Under the pieces are notes generated by a model, which saw only the letters and a list, made by a program, of their open reading frames with translations, was not told the DNA's origin and did no database searches. Source: JAPLGE01 sp964355545 (GTDB lineage: Bacteria > Bipolaricaulota > Bipolaricaulia > UBA7950 > UBA9294). Taken from it: a DNA stretch of 8,770 bases. Below are positions 1 to 6,542 of the stretch, piece by piece. Position numbers and translations under genes: made by a program. Location of the stretch: contig CAYHEK010000065.1 in NCBI GenBank assembly GCA_964355545.1, positions 1 through 8,770 on the forward strand, written 5' to 3'. The first letter of the stretch is position 1. Each line of letters starts with the position of its first letter.

Positions 1-34
1 CGAGCGCGGGAGGGCGAAAGGGGACGATCCAGTG

Positions 35-799
35 TCAGAAGAGCTTCGCCGGGTCCTGGCGGTAGTAGAGGCGGAGCTCCTCATAGAGCTCCGGGTGCCT
101 CGCCCGGAGGAGTGTCGGCCGCGTGAAGAAGCACTCGGTTGCGACGGCGAAGAACTCGGCCGGGCTTGTCGCCCCGTACTCGTCGAGCAGGGTCTTTTGC
201 CCTCTCTCCGCTTCCCTGCGGAGCCTCTCGTACTCGCGGCCCAGCACCCGCGCCCAATCGGAGTACATGGAGCCCTGCGGCAGGGCCGGCGCGCCCTCCA
301 CCGCCCCGTCCTCGGAGTCGAGCTGGTGGGCGAACTCGTGGAGGACCACGTTGCGACAGTCCTCCGCGCCTCTCTCCGCAGCGAGCACGTCCTCCCAGGA
401 GAGGACGACTGCGCCCCGCTGCCACGACTCCCCCAGGCGCGCCTCCGGGCCCTCGGTGACGATCCCGTTCTCGTCGTGCTCGTAGTGTTCGCCGATGTAG
501 GCGTGCGGGTAGACGATGATCGAGACAAGGCGAGGGTAGTAGTCGGCCTCGCGGTGAAGGAGGAGGAGACAGGCGTGCGCAGCGATCGTGACTCGGATCT
601 CGTCGGTGATCTCGAGTCCATCGACTCCCTCGAAGTGTTTCTCGGCGAGGAAGACCTGGATGTGCCCCAGGAGCTCTTCTCGGTCTTCCAGGGGGAGGCG
701 GTGATAGAAGGGGACGTTTCGCTCCACGATGGAGCGCCACTCTGGGGGGAACTCCCGCCGGCGCAGGCGCCTCCTCTTCGACTCCTTCCACGACCACAT
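35..799 (-). CDS. mtfA: MtfA-type zinc metallopeptidase (M90 family)
   Basis: Predicted cytosolic zinc-dependent peptidase of 254 residues; E. coli MtfA is about 265. The metal-binding and catalytic motif HEFAH lies at residues 154-158 and continues as QLD. A downstream DEYGATSPAE segment supplies Tyr208 and Glu215, matching by position the Tyr205 and third zinc ligand Glu212 of E. coli MtfA as I remember that sequence. A W-Q-x-G-x-[IV]-V-L-[SN]-W block before the HExxH and the Y-Y-[RQ]-Q-D-P C-terminus are also family hallmarks. I chose the ATG at 799 because GGAGAGG lies just upstream (gap of 4). The frame extends to an ATG at 886, but that would add 29 residues across the promoter region. 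In E. coli, MtfA binds the Mlc repressor and affects sugar uptake; no Mlc or PTS gene is nearby, so only the peptidase role is supported. The gene is transcribed divergently from the alkyltransferase. No signal peptide or membrane segment is seen. The family call is secure; the substrate is unknown. Confidence 0.93.
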   Translation of the reverse strand: MWSWKESKRRRLRRREFPPEWRSIVERNVPFYHRLPLEDREELLGHIQVFLAEKHFEGVDGLEITDEIRVTIAAHACLLLLHREADYYPRLVSIIVYPHAYIGEHYEHDENGIVTEGPEARLGESWQRGAVVLSWEDVLAAERGAEDCRNVVLHEFAHQLDSEDGAVEGAPALPQGSMYSDWARVLGREYERLRREAERGQKTLLDEYGATSPAEFFAVATECFFTRPTLLRARHPELYEELRLYYRQDPAKLF

Positions 800-855
800 T
801 ATGCCTCTCTCCAAGGGGCCAGAATTGGCATTTCTTCTCCAGCCCTTGTCTTTCC

Positions 856-886
856 TATCATACTCCCTCGAGGAGGTGGATGGCAC
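856..886. promoter_or_regulatory. Candidate bidirectional promoter with shared -10 between mtfA and ogt
   Basis: The divergent gap is more AT-rich than its surroundings. TATCATA at 856-862 reads as TATCAT (5/6 to TATAAT) on the plus strand and TATGAT (5/6) on the minus strand. For mtfA, GTGCCA at 886-881 (minus strand, 4/6 to TTGACA) sits 18 bp upstream of the -10. For the plus-strand gene I see no good -35 at the right distance; TTGGCA at 825-830 is 25 bp away, which is too far. The pattern fits divergent transcription from one symmetric -10, but it rests on short matches only. Confidence 0.35.
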
Positions 887-887
887 A

Positions 888-1448
888 GTGGGAGCCGTGG
901 GATCTCTTCTCTTCCCTCAGCCGACTCCCTTCGGGAGGGTTGGCCTCGTTTGGGAAGGGACGAGTGGGGGACCGAAGGTGAAGCGGGTCCTTCTCCCGCT
1001 CGACGCAGGAGGGAGGGAGCGGGACGAGCGCGCCTTCTTTGGCCTTCGCCGCGGCTCGTGCCCCGAGATCGCCGAGCTCGGCCGCCGGATCGAGGGGTTC
1101 CTCCGTGGGGAGGCGATCCCCTTCGATCTTGGGATCCTCGCCCTCGCGGACTCTTCCGACTTCCAGCGGGCCGTCCTCCTCGCCGAGGCGGGGATCCCGC
1201 GCGGCTGGGTCAGCACCTACGGAAGGGTCGCGCGCAGCGCGGGGTTCCCGGGCGCCGGCCGCGCCGTGGGGAGAGCCCTCGCAGAGAACCCCTTCCCGAT
1301 CGTCATCCCCTGTCACCGGGCGGTCCGCGCCGACGGCGACCTGGGCGGGTTCCAGGGCGGCCGCGCGATGAAGCGGGCCCTCCTTCTCCTGGAGGAAGTC
1401 GCCTTCACCAAGACCGGCAAGGTGGCGATGGAGAGGGTCCAGTACTGA
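888..1448 (+). CDS. ogt: Methylated-DNA--protein-cysteine S-methyltransferase (O6-alkylguanine-DNA alkyltransferase)
   Basis: Suicide DNA-repair protein that transfers the alkyl group from O6-alkylguanine to its own cysteine. The active-site PCHR is at residues 141-144, with Cys142 as acceptor. It is preceded by the DNA-binding helix region (VSTYGRVA around Tyr111, then GRAVGRALAENPFPI) and followed by G-D-L-G-G-F-Q-G-G, all as expected for the Ogt/Ada C-terminal domain. The N-terminal part (TPFGRVGLVWEG) is the usual beta-rich domain, giving 186 residues in all, a typical single-function length. The start is a GTG at 888, chosen because AGGAGGTG at 871-878 lies 9 nt upstream. GTGs at 876 and 897 are in frame but poorly spaced. 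An ATG at 729 would overlap the mtfA coding region and adds an arginine-rich, unconserved tail. No Ada regulatory domain is present. A strong hairpin follows the stop codon. The family is certain; the exact start is moderately certain. Confidence 0.94.
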   Translation: MGAVGSLLFPQPTPFGRVGLVWEGTSGGPKVKRVLLPLDAGGRERDERAFFGLRRGSCPEIAELGRRIEGFLRGEAIPFDLGILALADSSDFQRAVLLAEAGIPRGWVSTYGRVARSAGFPGAGRAVGRALAENPFPIVIPCHRAVRADGDLGGFQGGRAMKRALLLLEEVAFTKTGKVAMERVQY

Positions 1449-1454
1449 CCGGAT

Positions 1455-1479
1455 CCGGTGAAGGGCACCTCGTCACCGG
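1455..1479 (+). terminator. Hairpin just downstream of ogt, terminator-like
   Basis: CCGGTGA at 1455-1461 pairs with TCACCGG at 1473-1479. Inside it, AGG (1462-1464) pairs with CCT (1468-1470) around a 3-nt loop, leaving a CG bulge. That gives a 10-bp stem starting 7 nt after the ogt stop codon. There is no T-tract after it, so it is not a canonical intrinsic terminator. It may be a 3'-end-stabilising or weak termination structure. Confidence 0.4.
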
Positions 1480-1555
1480 CCTTCCGCACGTTCGCCCCCC
1501 GGCGAGGAAAGACATGGGGTCCCCCCGGCCGGGCCGCGCGTCCCGCGGTCGAGCG

Positions 1556-1565
1556 GCCACGTGGC
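1556..1565. promoter_or_regulatory. 10-bp palindrome GCCACGTGGC upstream of the aminotransferase
   Basis: A perfect 10-bp palindrome with a CACGTG core lies about 70 bp upstream of the aminotransferase ATG, next to TAGACT (1566-1571), which could be a weak -10. Such a site could bind a dimeric regulator. In DNA this GC-rich a palindrome of this size can also occur by chance. The rest of the 185-bp gap shows no clear -35 or RNA gene. Confidence 0.2.
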
Positions 1566-1633
1566 TAGACTGTGACGTCGACCATAGGCGTTCGCTCTTC
1601 CCACGAAGGAGCGGCTGAGGGGGGACCCAACCG

Positions 1634-3058
1634 ATGCAGAAAGCGGCCCTGGAGAAGGTGTGCAGAACGAAGAGGGATCACATGCGGCTCCTAAGAGACC
1701 TGGCGTGCGCCTACGCCCGCCACTCCCCGAAGTCCGCGGCCCTGAACGAGCGGGCGAAGAGGGTTGAGATCGACGGAGGGAGCCACGCCCTTCGGCTGAT
1801 CGAGCCCTTCCCCCCGCGCATCGTGAGGGCGCGCGGCGCGTGGGTGAGGGACGAGGACGGCCACGACATCCTCGACTTCTGGCAGGGCCACCACTCAAAC
1901 CTCCTCGGCCACAACCCCGAGTGCGTGACGAGCGTTCTCACCGCGGCGTTCGCGGAGGGGCTCGGCCTCCAGACCGGCTTCACCGAGCGGCTCGAGGTAG
2001 AGGCGGCGGAGATCCTCTGCCGCCAGACCGGCGTCGAGCGGGTGCGCTTCACGACGAGCGGGACCCTCGCCACGATGTACGCCGTCCTCCTCGCCCGGGC
2101 CTACACGCGACGCGAGGCGGTGATGAAGGTGGGCGGCGGCTGGCACGGGGCGCAGCCTTGGGGACTCAAGGGCGTCGGCTTCGACAGCGAGGCGGGGTTT
2201 GAGAAGGTCGACACAGAAGGACTTCCTCCCTCCGTGACGGATGAGGTGATCGTCACCCCGTTCAACGACCCACAGATGCTCGCGCAGCACTTTCACCAGC
2301 ACGGGGACCGGATCGCCTGCCTCCTCGTTGAGCCGTTCCTCGGCGCGGGCGGGTACATTCCAGCGACGCGGGAGTACCTTGAAGTCGCGCGCGCGCTGAC
2401 CGAGAGGTACGGCGCCCTCCTCCTCTTCGACGAGGTCGTCTCCGGGTTCCGCTTCCGCGCCGGGGACGCGGGGGCCCTCTACGGCGTGCGCCCCGACCTC
2501 GCCGCCTTCGCCAAGGTGATGGGCGGCGGGATGCCGGTCGCGGCGGTGGCCGGCCGCGCCGACGTGATGGGCCTCGCCGGCCGCGAGGGCGGAGGGAGGG
2601 TCAAGTTCTCCGGCGGGACCTACTCCGCTCACCCCGCCTCGCTCCTCGCCGCGAAGGCGATGATGGAGCACCTCGTCGCCCACGAGGCGGAGATCTACCC
2701 GCACCTCGAGAGGCTCGGGGAAGCGACGCGCCGGACCGTCGAGGAGGCCTTCGCCGCGGAAGGGATCTACGCCCGCTCGACCGGGTACGCTAGCGACGTC
2801 CTTCCCCCAAGCTCGCTTGGCATGGTCCTCTTCCCCTACGAGAAGGGTCAGCCTCTCGAGACTCCCGAGGAGGTGCGCAACCCCGCCGTGTGCGACCTCG
2901 TCTTGAGTGAACACGCGCTCCAGCTTGCCCTCCTCCTCGAGGACGTGCACGTCGTGCACGGCCTGGGGTCGGTGACGACGGCGCACACGGAGGAGGAGAT
3001 CGCCCTCCTCGGTGAGGCCTGCCGCCGGGCGGCCCGCCGCCTCAAGGCCTATCTCTGA
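1634..3058 (+). CDS. Class-III PLP-dependent aminotransferase, glutamate-1-semialdehyde aminomutase-like
   Basis: Fold-type I PLP enzyme of 474 residues, predicted cytosolic. Landmarks in order: cofactor-phosphate loop TTSGT at 140-144, the W-H-G of the ring-stacking region at 170-172, the cofactor-binding aspartate Asp266 in F-D-E-V-V-S-G-F-R, Schiff-base lysine Lys294 in A-F-A-K-V-M-G-G-G, and Thr329 in G-T-Y-S-A-H-P. The D-E-V-[VI]-x-G-F-R and K-x-x-G-G-G-x-P pattern places it in the class-III group nearest HemL-type aminomutases. The HemL consensus is not fully kept: SGTEA is SGTLA, G-T-x-x-x-N-P is G-T-Y-S-A-H-P, and there is an N-terminal extension of roughly 40-60 residues. No other tetrapyrrole gene is nearby, so the substrate should be left open (an amino-acid or amino-aldehyde aminotransferase or aminomutase). 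The ATG start at 1634 has a G-rich SD-like stretch (GAGGGGGGA) upstream. It stands alone, with gaps of 185 bp before and 93 bp after. Confidence 0.85.
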   Translation: MQKAALEKVCRTKRDHMRLLRDLACAYARHSPKSAALNERAKRVEIDGGSHALRLIEPFPPRIVRARGAWVRDEDGHDILDFWQGHHSNLLGHNPECVTSVLTAAFAEGLGLQTGFTERLEVEAAEILCRQTGVERVRFTTSGTLATMYAVLLARAYTRREAVMKVGGGWHGAQPWGLKGVGFDSEAGFEKVDTEGLPPSVTDEVIVTPFNDPQMLAQHFHQHGDRIACLLVEPFLGAGGYIPATREYLEVARALTERYGALLLFDEVVSGFRFRAGDAGALYGVRPDLAAFAKVMGGGMPVAAVAGRADVMGLAGREGGGRVKFSGGTYSAHPASLLAAKAMMEHLVAHEAEIYPHLERLGEATRRTVEEAFAAEGIYARSTGYASDVLPPSSLGMVLFPYEKGQPLETPEEVRNPAVCDLVLSEHALQLALLLEDVHVVHGLGSVTTAHTEEEIALLGEACRRAARRLKAYL

Positions 3059-3066
3059 AGGACTCC

Positions 3067-3095
3067 TTGTCCCGCGCCTTGGCCCCCGCTATCCT
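3067..3095 (+). promoter_or_regulatory. Candidate sigma-70-type promoter for the HEPN-like gene
   Basis: TTGTCC (3067-3072, 4/6 to TTGACA) and TATCCT (3090-3095, 4/6 to TATAAT) are separated by exactly 17 bp, inside the 93-bp gap upstream of the gene starting at 3152. Transcription would start near 3102, giving a leader of about 50 nt with the AGGAGG site at 3139-3144. It is supported by spacing and position only. Confidence 0.35.
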
Positions 3096-3151
3096 AGGTT
3101 CCTTGCGAGCGCCAAGGGAACGGAGCCCGGCGCGGCGAGGAGGGTCGGACG

Positions 3152-3916
3152 ATGGAGAAGGAAGAGCTGCGACCCCTCGTGTTGCATGTCCTGCGAAGGG
3201 AGTCGCAGACCCACTTCAACGCGATCGAGCACCAGGTAAAGGCCCTCGCCCCGGCCTACGGCCGCCAGGATGCCCTCCGGCTCCAGGAGGTCCTCTGGGA
3301 GCTCCTCCTTCAGGGGGTCCTCGCTCCGGGGAAGAACTCCTCGAACCTCCACCTCCCCTTCCTCCACGTGACCGAATACGGGGCGCGGTGCCTGGAGGAG
3401 GACTCGCTCCTCCTTCACGACCCCGACGGGTACCTCGCCCGCCTCGAGGGGCGGCTCGGCCGGCCCCTCGACCCGGTCCTCCTTTCGTACGTGCGGGAGA
3501 GCGTGGAGAGCTTCCTCTGCGGCAGGTACCTCGGGGCGCTCGTCACCCTCGGCCTCGCCGGTGAGCGGCTCCTGGATCTTCTCGTCGACGCCCTGGCGAA
3601 GGGCATCGCGGATCGACGCGAACGCGGAGCCCTCAAGAGGGGAGTGAACGGAGCAGGACGGAGCGTCGAGCGCCGCTTCGACGTCCTCCGGATCTACCTT
3701 GAACGCCTCTCCCTCCCTCGCGCGCTTGCGGAGGGCCTCCGCATCGACCTTCCGGGCCTCGTCGCCCTCTCCCGTCACAGCCGCGACGAGGAGGGCCTCC
3801 CGATCGAGCGACCGAGCGACCGAGAGACGGCCCACGCGAGCCTCCTCTCCTTCCCCGGACACTGCGCGTGGGCCTTCGCCCTGATCGACTACCTCCGGAA
3901 GGCGCAAGAAGCCTAG
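3152..3916 (+). CDS. Uncharacterised protein, winged-helix-like N-terminus and HEPN-like C-terminus
   Basis: 254-residue soluble protein of unknown function. Residues about 1-85 look like a winged helix-turn-helix: helices rich in Leu, then W-E-L-L-L-Q-G-V-L-A-P-G, a short strand and L-H-V-T-E-Y-G. Residues about 105-254 are helical. A Y-L-G-A-L-V-T-L-G-L-A-G-E-R-L-L segment resembles the first helices of HEPN/DUF4145-like proteins, and S-R-H-S-R-D-E-E-G-L-P at 207-217 sits where related proteins, as I remember them, carry an R-N-E-x-G-H-P motif. Here Asn is Asp212 and His is Leu216, so a catalytic RNase site of the R-x4-6-H type would be lost. Just after it, the DNA holds an 8-bp tandem repeat, CGAGCGAC (3805-3820). 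The ATG start is supported by GAGGAGGG at 3137-3144, 7 nt upstream. No nucleotidyltransferase partner gene adjoins it, as a HEPN-MNT toxin pair would need. Existence as a gene is well supported; domain calls are tentative. Confidence 0.75.
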   Translation: MEKEELRPLVLHVLRRESQTHFNAIEHQVKALAPAYGRQDALRLQEVLWELLLQGVLAPGKNSSNLHLPFLHVTEYGARCLEEDSLLLHDPDGYLARLEGRLGRPLDPVLLSYVRESVESFLCGRYLGALVTLGLAGERLLDLLVDALAKGIADRRERGALKRGVNGAGRSVERRFDVLRIYLERLSLPRALAEGLRIDLPGLVALSRHSRDEEGLPIERPSDRETAHASLLSFPGHCAWAFALIDYLRKAQEA

Positions 3917-3921
3917 GGCGC

Positions 3922-3943
3922 CCTCGCGGAACCCCGTTCGAGG
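3922..3943 (+). terminator. Weak hairpin after the HEPN-like gene
   Basis: CCTC (3922-3925) pairs with GAGG (3940-3943), and GAAC (3929-3932) pairs with GTTC (3936-3939) around a CCC loop, leaving a GCG bulge. It lies 6 nt after the stop codon and lacks a T-tract. It may mark the 3' end of the transcript, but the stem is short and GC-rich DNA forms such pairs easily. Confidence 0.2.
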
Positions 3944-3946
3944 CCG

Positions 3947-3975
3947 TTGTGAGCCACGCACAGAGAGGCTAAGGT
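3947..3975 (+). promoter_or_regulatory. Possible promoter for the sulfatase-fold gene
   Basis: TTGTGA (3947-3952) and TAAGGT (3970-3975) are 17 bp apart. TATAGG follows directly at 3975-3980 as an alternative -10 with a long 22-bp spacer. The region is locally less GC-rich than the flanking coding DNA and lies 28-56 bp upstream of the GTG start at 4003. The -10 match is only 3/6, so this is weak. Confidence 0.25.
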
Positions 3976-4002
3976 ATAGGAACGATCTACACGAGGTGCG
4001 TT

Positions 4003-5526
4003 GTGGAAAGAAGACCGGACATCCTGCTCGTTGTCCTGGACACGATGCGGCGCGACCGCCTCTCCTCCTACGGGAACCCGCGCGCGACCTCGCCCGAGTT
4101 CGACGCCTTCGCCGCTTCCGCGACGGTCTTTGAGCGCGCCGTTTCCCCCGCACAATGGACGGTCCCGGCGCACGCCTCGCTCTTCACCGGGCTGTACACG
4201 AGCGAGCACGGAGTGACGCAGGGGTACTCTGTCCTCCCGGATCGGATCCCGACGTTGGCGGAGCTCCTCCGCGGCGCGGGCTACCACACCGTCGCCTTCT
4301 GCAACAACCCGCTCGTCGGGGTGTTGAACAATGGCCTGCAGCGCGGATTCGACTCGTTCTACAACTACGCCGGCGCCTCCCCCGATCGCCCGGCCGACCG
4401 CCTGCGCGGCCCTCTGCGGCGGGCCCTCGTGAGCCGCTTCCGCCGCACCGCCCGCCGGATCGAGAATCGCTTTGCCCACTCCGATCGTCTCTTCCAGCTC
4501 TCGATGCACCCCTGGGTCGTCCCCCTCTGGGTGCGCGGGGTGAACTACAAGGGGTCGACTGAGCGGTCGATCTCCGATCTCCTCGCCTACGTCGAGGGGC
4601 GCCGCCAGCGCCCCCTCTTTCTCTTCCTCAACCTGATGGGGTCGCACCTCCCGTACCGGCCCTCCCAGGAGGTGTTCGACCGGGTCGCTCCGGGCCTGCG
4701 CGACGACCGCGCTGCGTGCGCCTTCGTGCGGCGTCTGAACACGGACGCGGCCCGCTGGCAGGCCCCGCCGGAAGGACCACTCCGCGACTGGGAACGAGCG
4801 GCGCTTGAAGGTTTCTACGACGCCGAGGTCGCCTGCCAGGACGAGCACCTGGGGCGCCTCCTCCGGGGCCTCGAGGGGACGGGTGCGCTCGAGGACGCCC
4901 TCGTGATCCTGGTCGCGGACCACGGAGAGGGCCTCGGCGATCACGGCTTCTTCGGCCACACGTTCGTCGTCCATCAGGAACTGGTGCACGTGCCGCTCGT
5001 CGTCTCCGGGAGAGAATTCCTCGGCGGTCGTCGTGTGCGCACGAACGTCTCCACACGGCGGGTCTTCCACACCGTCCTTGAGGCCGCTGGGGTCGGCCGG
5101 TCGGTCGGGCTGGACGGCGATCCCGCCGCGCTCGGCCTGGAGAGGGCGCTCGACGGCGCGGATCCCGAGGGCGGGGTCGCGTACACCGAGGCGATCCCCG
5201 CGCAGACGATCGTCTCCCTCCTCCGACGGCGCAATCCCTCCCTGTTCGAGCGGCTTGCGCTTGCGGAGGTCCGACGCGGCGTGTACGCTGGTGACTGGAA
5301 GCTTGTCCTCGGCGGGGATCGCGTGGAGGGCCTGTACGCGCTCGACCGCGACCCGGCCGAGGAGGAGGACGTCTCCGTCGCTCACCCCAACCTCGCGGCC
5401 GAGCTCCACGAGAAGGTCCGCGCCTTCGTCGCGCGGTGCGGGCGCGCGGCGACTTCTGGCGGGGCCCAGGACGGGGTGAGCGCGGAAGCGGTCGAACACC
5501 TCCGCGGTCTCGGGTACATCGACTGA
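4003..5526 (+). CDS. Sulfatase/alkaline-phosphatase superfamily hydrolase or transferase with Thr nucleophile
   Basis: 507-residue metal-dependent enzyme of the alkaline-phosphatase superfamily. The N-terminal P-D-I-L-L-V-V-L-D-T-M-R-R-D-R-L-S-S-Y-G holds metal ligand Asp13. The nucleophile loop is W-T-V-P-A-H-A-S-L-F-T-G from Trp52, with Thr53 where true sulfatases have the Cys or Ser converted to formylglycine (C/S-x-P-x-R). The second metal site is A-D-H-G-E at 305-309, followed by G-D-H-G-F-F-G-H ending at His319, and G-S-H-L-P-Y-R-P resembles the substrate-side H-x-P-Y motif. The Thr suggests phosphate chemistry, as in LtaS-type and EptA-type transferases, rather than sulfate-ester hydrolysis. 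I see no signal peptide or membrane helix, so it is probably cytosolic, unlike LtaS or EptA. It ends with a 'LRGLGYID' tail that is common in such proteins. The GTG start at 4003 is preceded by GAGGTG at 3993-3998; a TTG at 4001 lies in another frame. The kinase gene follows after 81 bp. Superfamily is certain; substrate is unknown. Confidence 0.88.
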   Translation: MERRPDILLVVLDTMRRDRLSSYGNPRATSPEFDAFAASATVFERAVSPAQWTVPAHASLFTGLYTSEHGVTQGYSVLPDRIPTLAELLRGAGYHTVAFCNNPLVGVLNNGLQRGFDSFYNYAGASPDRPADRLRGPLRRALVSRFRRTARRIENRFAHSDRLFQLSMHPWVVPLWVRGVNYKGSTERSISDLLAYVEGRRQRPLFLFLNLMGSHLPYRPSQEVFDRVAPGLRDDRAACAFVRRLNTDAARWQAPPEGPLRDWERAALEGFYDAEVACQDEHLGRLLRGLEGTGALEDALVILVADHGEGLGDHGFFGHTFVVHQELVHVPLVVSGREFLGGRRVRTNVSTRRVFHTVLEAAGVGRSVGLDGDPAALGLERALDGADPEGGVAYTEAIPAQTIVSLLRRRNPSLFERLALAEVRRGVYAGDWKLVLGGDRVEGLYALDRDPAEEEDVSVAHPNLAAELHEKVRAFVARCGRAATSGGAQDGVSAEAVEHLRGLGYID

Positions 5527-5607
5527 GAAGGGGTCCCGGCGGAGGCCGTTGGACACGGGACGGGCAGGAAGTGTCAAAAGGGAGAGCGAGGAGGGGCGAC
5601 TCAGAAG

Positions 5608-6540
5608 ATGACGCGCTACCGGATCATCACAAACCCGATCGCAGGGCGAGGGGCAGGGGAGAGGGCGATCCCCGAGATCGAGCGGGCCCTGCGGGCTGCT
5701 GGTCTTGAATTTGACCTTGTGCGCACCGAGCGGCCCTGGCACGCGGCCGAGATCGCCGAGCGAGCGGGCGGGGAAGGCTACGCCGTCGTCGTCGCCGTGG
5801 GGGGCGACGGGACGGCGAACGAGGTCCTAAACGGCCTCATGCGCGCAAAGGAGAAGCAGGGGAGGACTGCGGCGATGGGGATCGTGGGAGTCGGCCGCGG
5901 GAACGACTTCGCCTGCGGGATCGGGGTGCGCCACGGGATCGCCGAGGGGTGCCGGGTCCTCGTGGAGGACCGCCGCCGCGTCATGGACGTGGGACGAGTC
6001 GTGGGAGGCCTCTACCCCCAGGGGCGGTACTTCGGGAACGGCGTCGGGATCGGCTTCGACGCGGTCGTCGGATTCGAGGCCCTGAAGATGAAGCGTCTGC
6101 ACGGCTTCCCGTCCTACATCGTCGCCACCCTCAAGACGGTCTTCCTTTACTTCCGTGCGCCGACGGTGCGGATCGAACACGACGGCGGGACGATCGAGCA
6201 GGCGTCCCTCATGATCTCGGTCATGAACGGCCGCCGTATGGGAGGGGGCTTCTGGATGGCCCCCCAGGCCCAGATCGACGACGGCCTCCTCGACCTCTGT
6301 ATCGCGCGCGAGGTCAGCCGGCCGCAGATCTTCGCCCTCATCCCCCGCTTCCTGAAGGGGACTCAAGGAGGCCATCCCGCGATCACGACCGGACGGACCC
6401 GGCGGATCGTCGTGACCGCGCTCGAGGGCGTCCTCCCCGCGCACGCCGACGGCGAAACCCTGTGCACGGAGGGGAAGGAACTCTCGATCGAGCTTCTGCC
6501 GCAGGCGATCGAGGTCGTCGCCCCGGCGCCGGAGGCCTAG
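5608..6540 (+). CDS. YegS/DgkB-type lipid kinase (diacylglycerol kinase catalytic domain)
   Basis: 310-residue soluble lipid kinase that would phosphorylate diacylglycerol or a related lipid with ATP at the inner membrane face. The N-terminal nucleotide-binding half begins R-Y-R-I-I-T-N-P-I-A-G-R-G and holds the signature G-G-D-G-T-A-N-E-V-L-N-G-L. G-V-G-R-G-N-D-F-A then occupies the usual G-x-G-x-x-N-D-F-A position. The beta-sandwich half contains I-D-D-G-L-L-D-L, whose Asp-Gly is conserved, and the C-terminal A-D-G-E that carries the likely catalytic base glutamate. Length matches the YegS/BmrU/DgkB family, about 300 residues. The ATG start at 5608 has AGGAGGGG at 5589-5596, 11 nt upstream. 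The acyltransferase ATG follows two bases after the stop codon, so the two are almost certainly co-translated. DgkB in Gram-positive bacteria returns the diacylglycerol left by lipoteichoic acid synthesis to phosphatidate; a similar recycling role is possible here. Lipid specificity (diacylglycerol versus phosphatidylglycerol, as for YegS) cannot be read from the sequence. Confidence 0.93.
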   Translation: MTRYRIITNPIAGRGAGERAIPEIERALRAAGLEFDLVRTERPWHAAEIAERAGGEGYAVVVAVGGDGTANEVLNGLMRAKEKQGRTAAMGIVGVGRGNDFACGIGVRHGIAEGCRVLVEDRRRVMDVGRVVGGLYPQGRYFGNGVGIGFDAVVGFEALKMKRLHGFPSYIVATLKTVFLYFRAPTVRIEHDGGTIEQASLMISVMNGRRMGGGFWMAPQAQIDDGLLDLCIAREVSRPQIFALIPRFLKGTQGGHPAITTGRTRRIVVTALEGVLPAHADGETLCTEGKELSIELLPQAIEVVAPAPEA

Positions 6541-6542
6541 GA

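Noticed and set aside
729..887. N-terminal extension of ogt from an ATG at 729
   Set aside because: It would overlap the start of divergent mtfA, has no Shine-Dalgarno sequence and encodes a non-conserved Arg-rich stretch; the GTG at 888 has a good ribosome binding site.
32..1618. 528-codon plus-strand open frame overlapping mtfA and ogt
   Set aside because: It runs antisense to mtfA and out of frame with ogt, shows no recognisable domain, is very rich in Arg, Pro and Gly, and is what GC-rich DNA yields opposite real genes.
1451..1633. Possible small RNA or riboswitch between ogt and the aminotransferase
   Set aside because: Apart from the hairpin after ogt and a 10-bp palindrome, no recognisable aptamer motif or promoter-terminator pair is visible.
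1895..2986. 363-codon minus-strand open frame opposite the aminotransferase
   Set aside because: It is fully contained in a confidently identified PLP enzyme gene; composition is typical of a shadow frame.
3089..4153. 354-codon minus-strand open frame opposite the HEPN-like gene
   Set aside because: I compared it with the plus-strand gene because neither is well known. The plus strand has a well-placed AGGAGG site, sensible hydrophobic/helix patterning and a promoter-like upstream; the minus frame has low-complexity Arg/Glu/Gly composition.
3913..5742. 609-codon minus-strand open frame opposite the sulfatase-fold gene
   Set aside because: It mirrors the coding strand of a clearly conserved protein and has no motif of its own; stop codons are rare in this antisense frame because of GC content.
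5949..6542. Upstream extension of the plsC frame inside the kinase gene
   Set aside because: That part encodes Arg/Pro-rich shadow sequence; the recognisable PlsC protein begins at the ATG at 6543.
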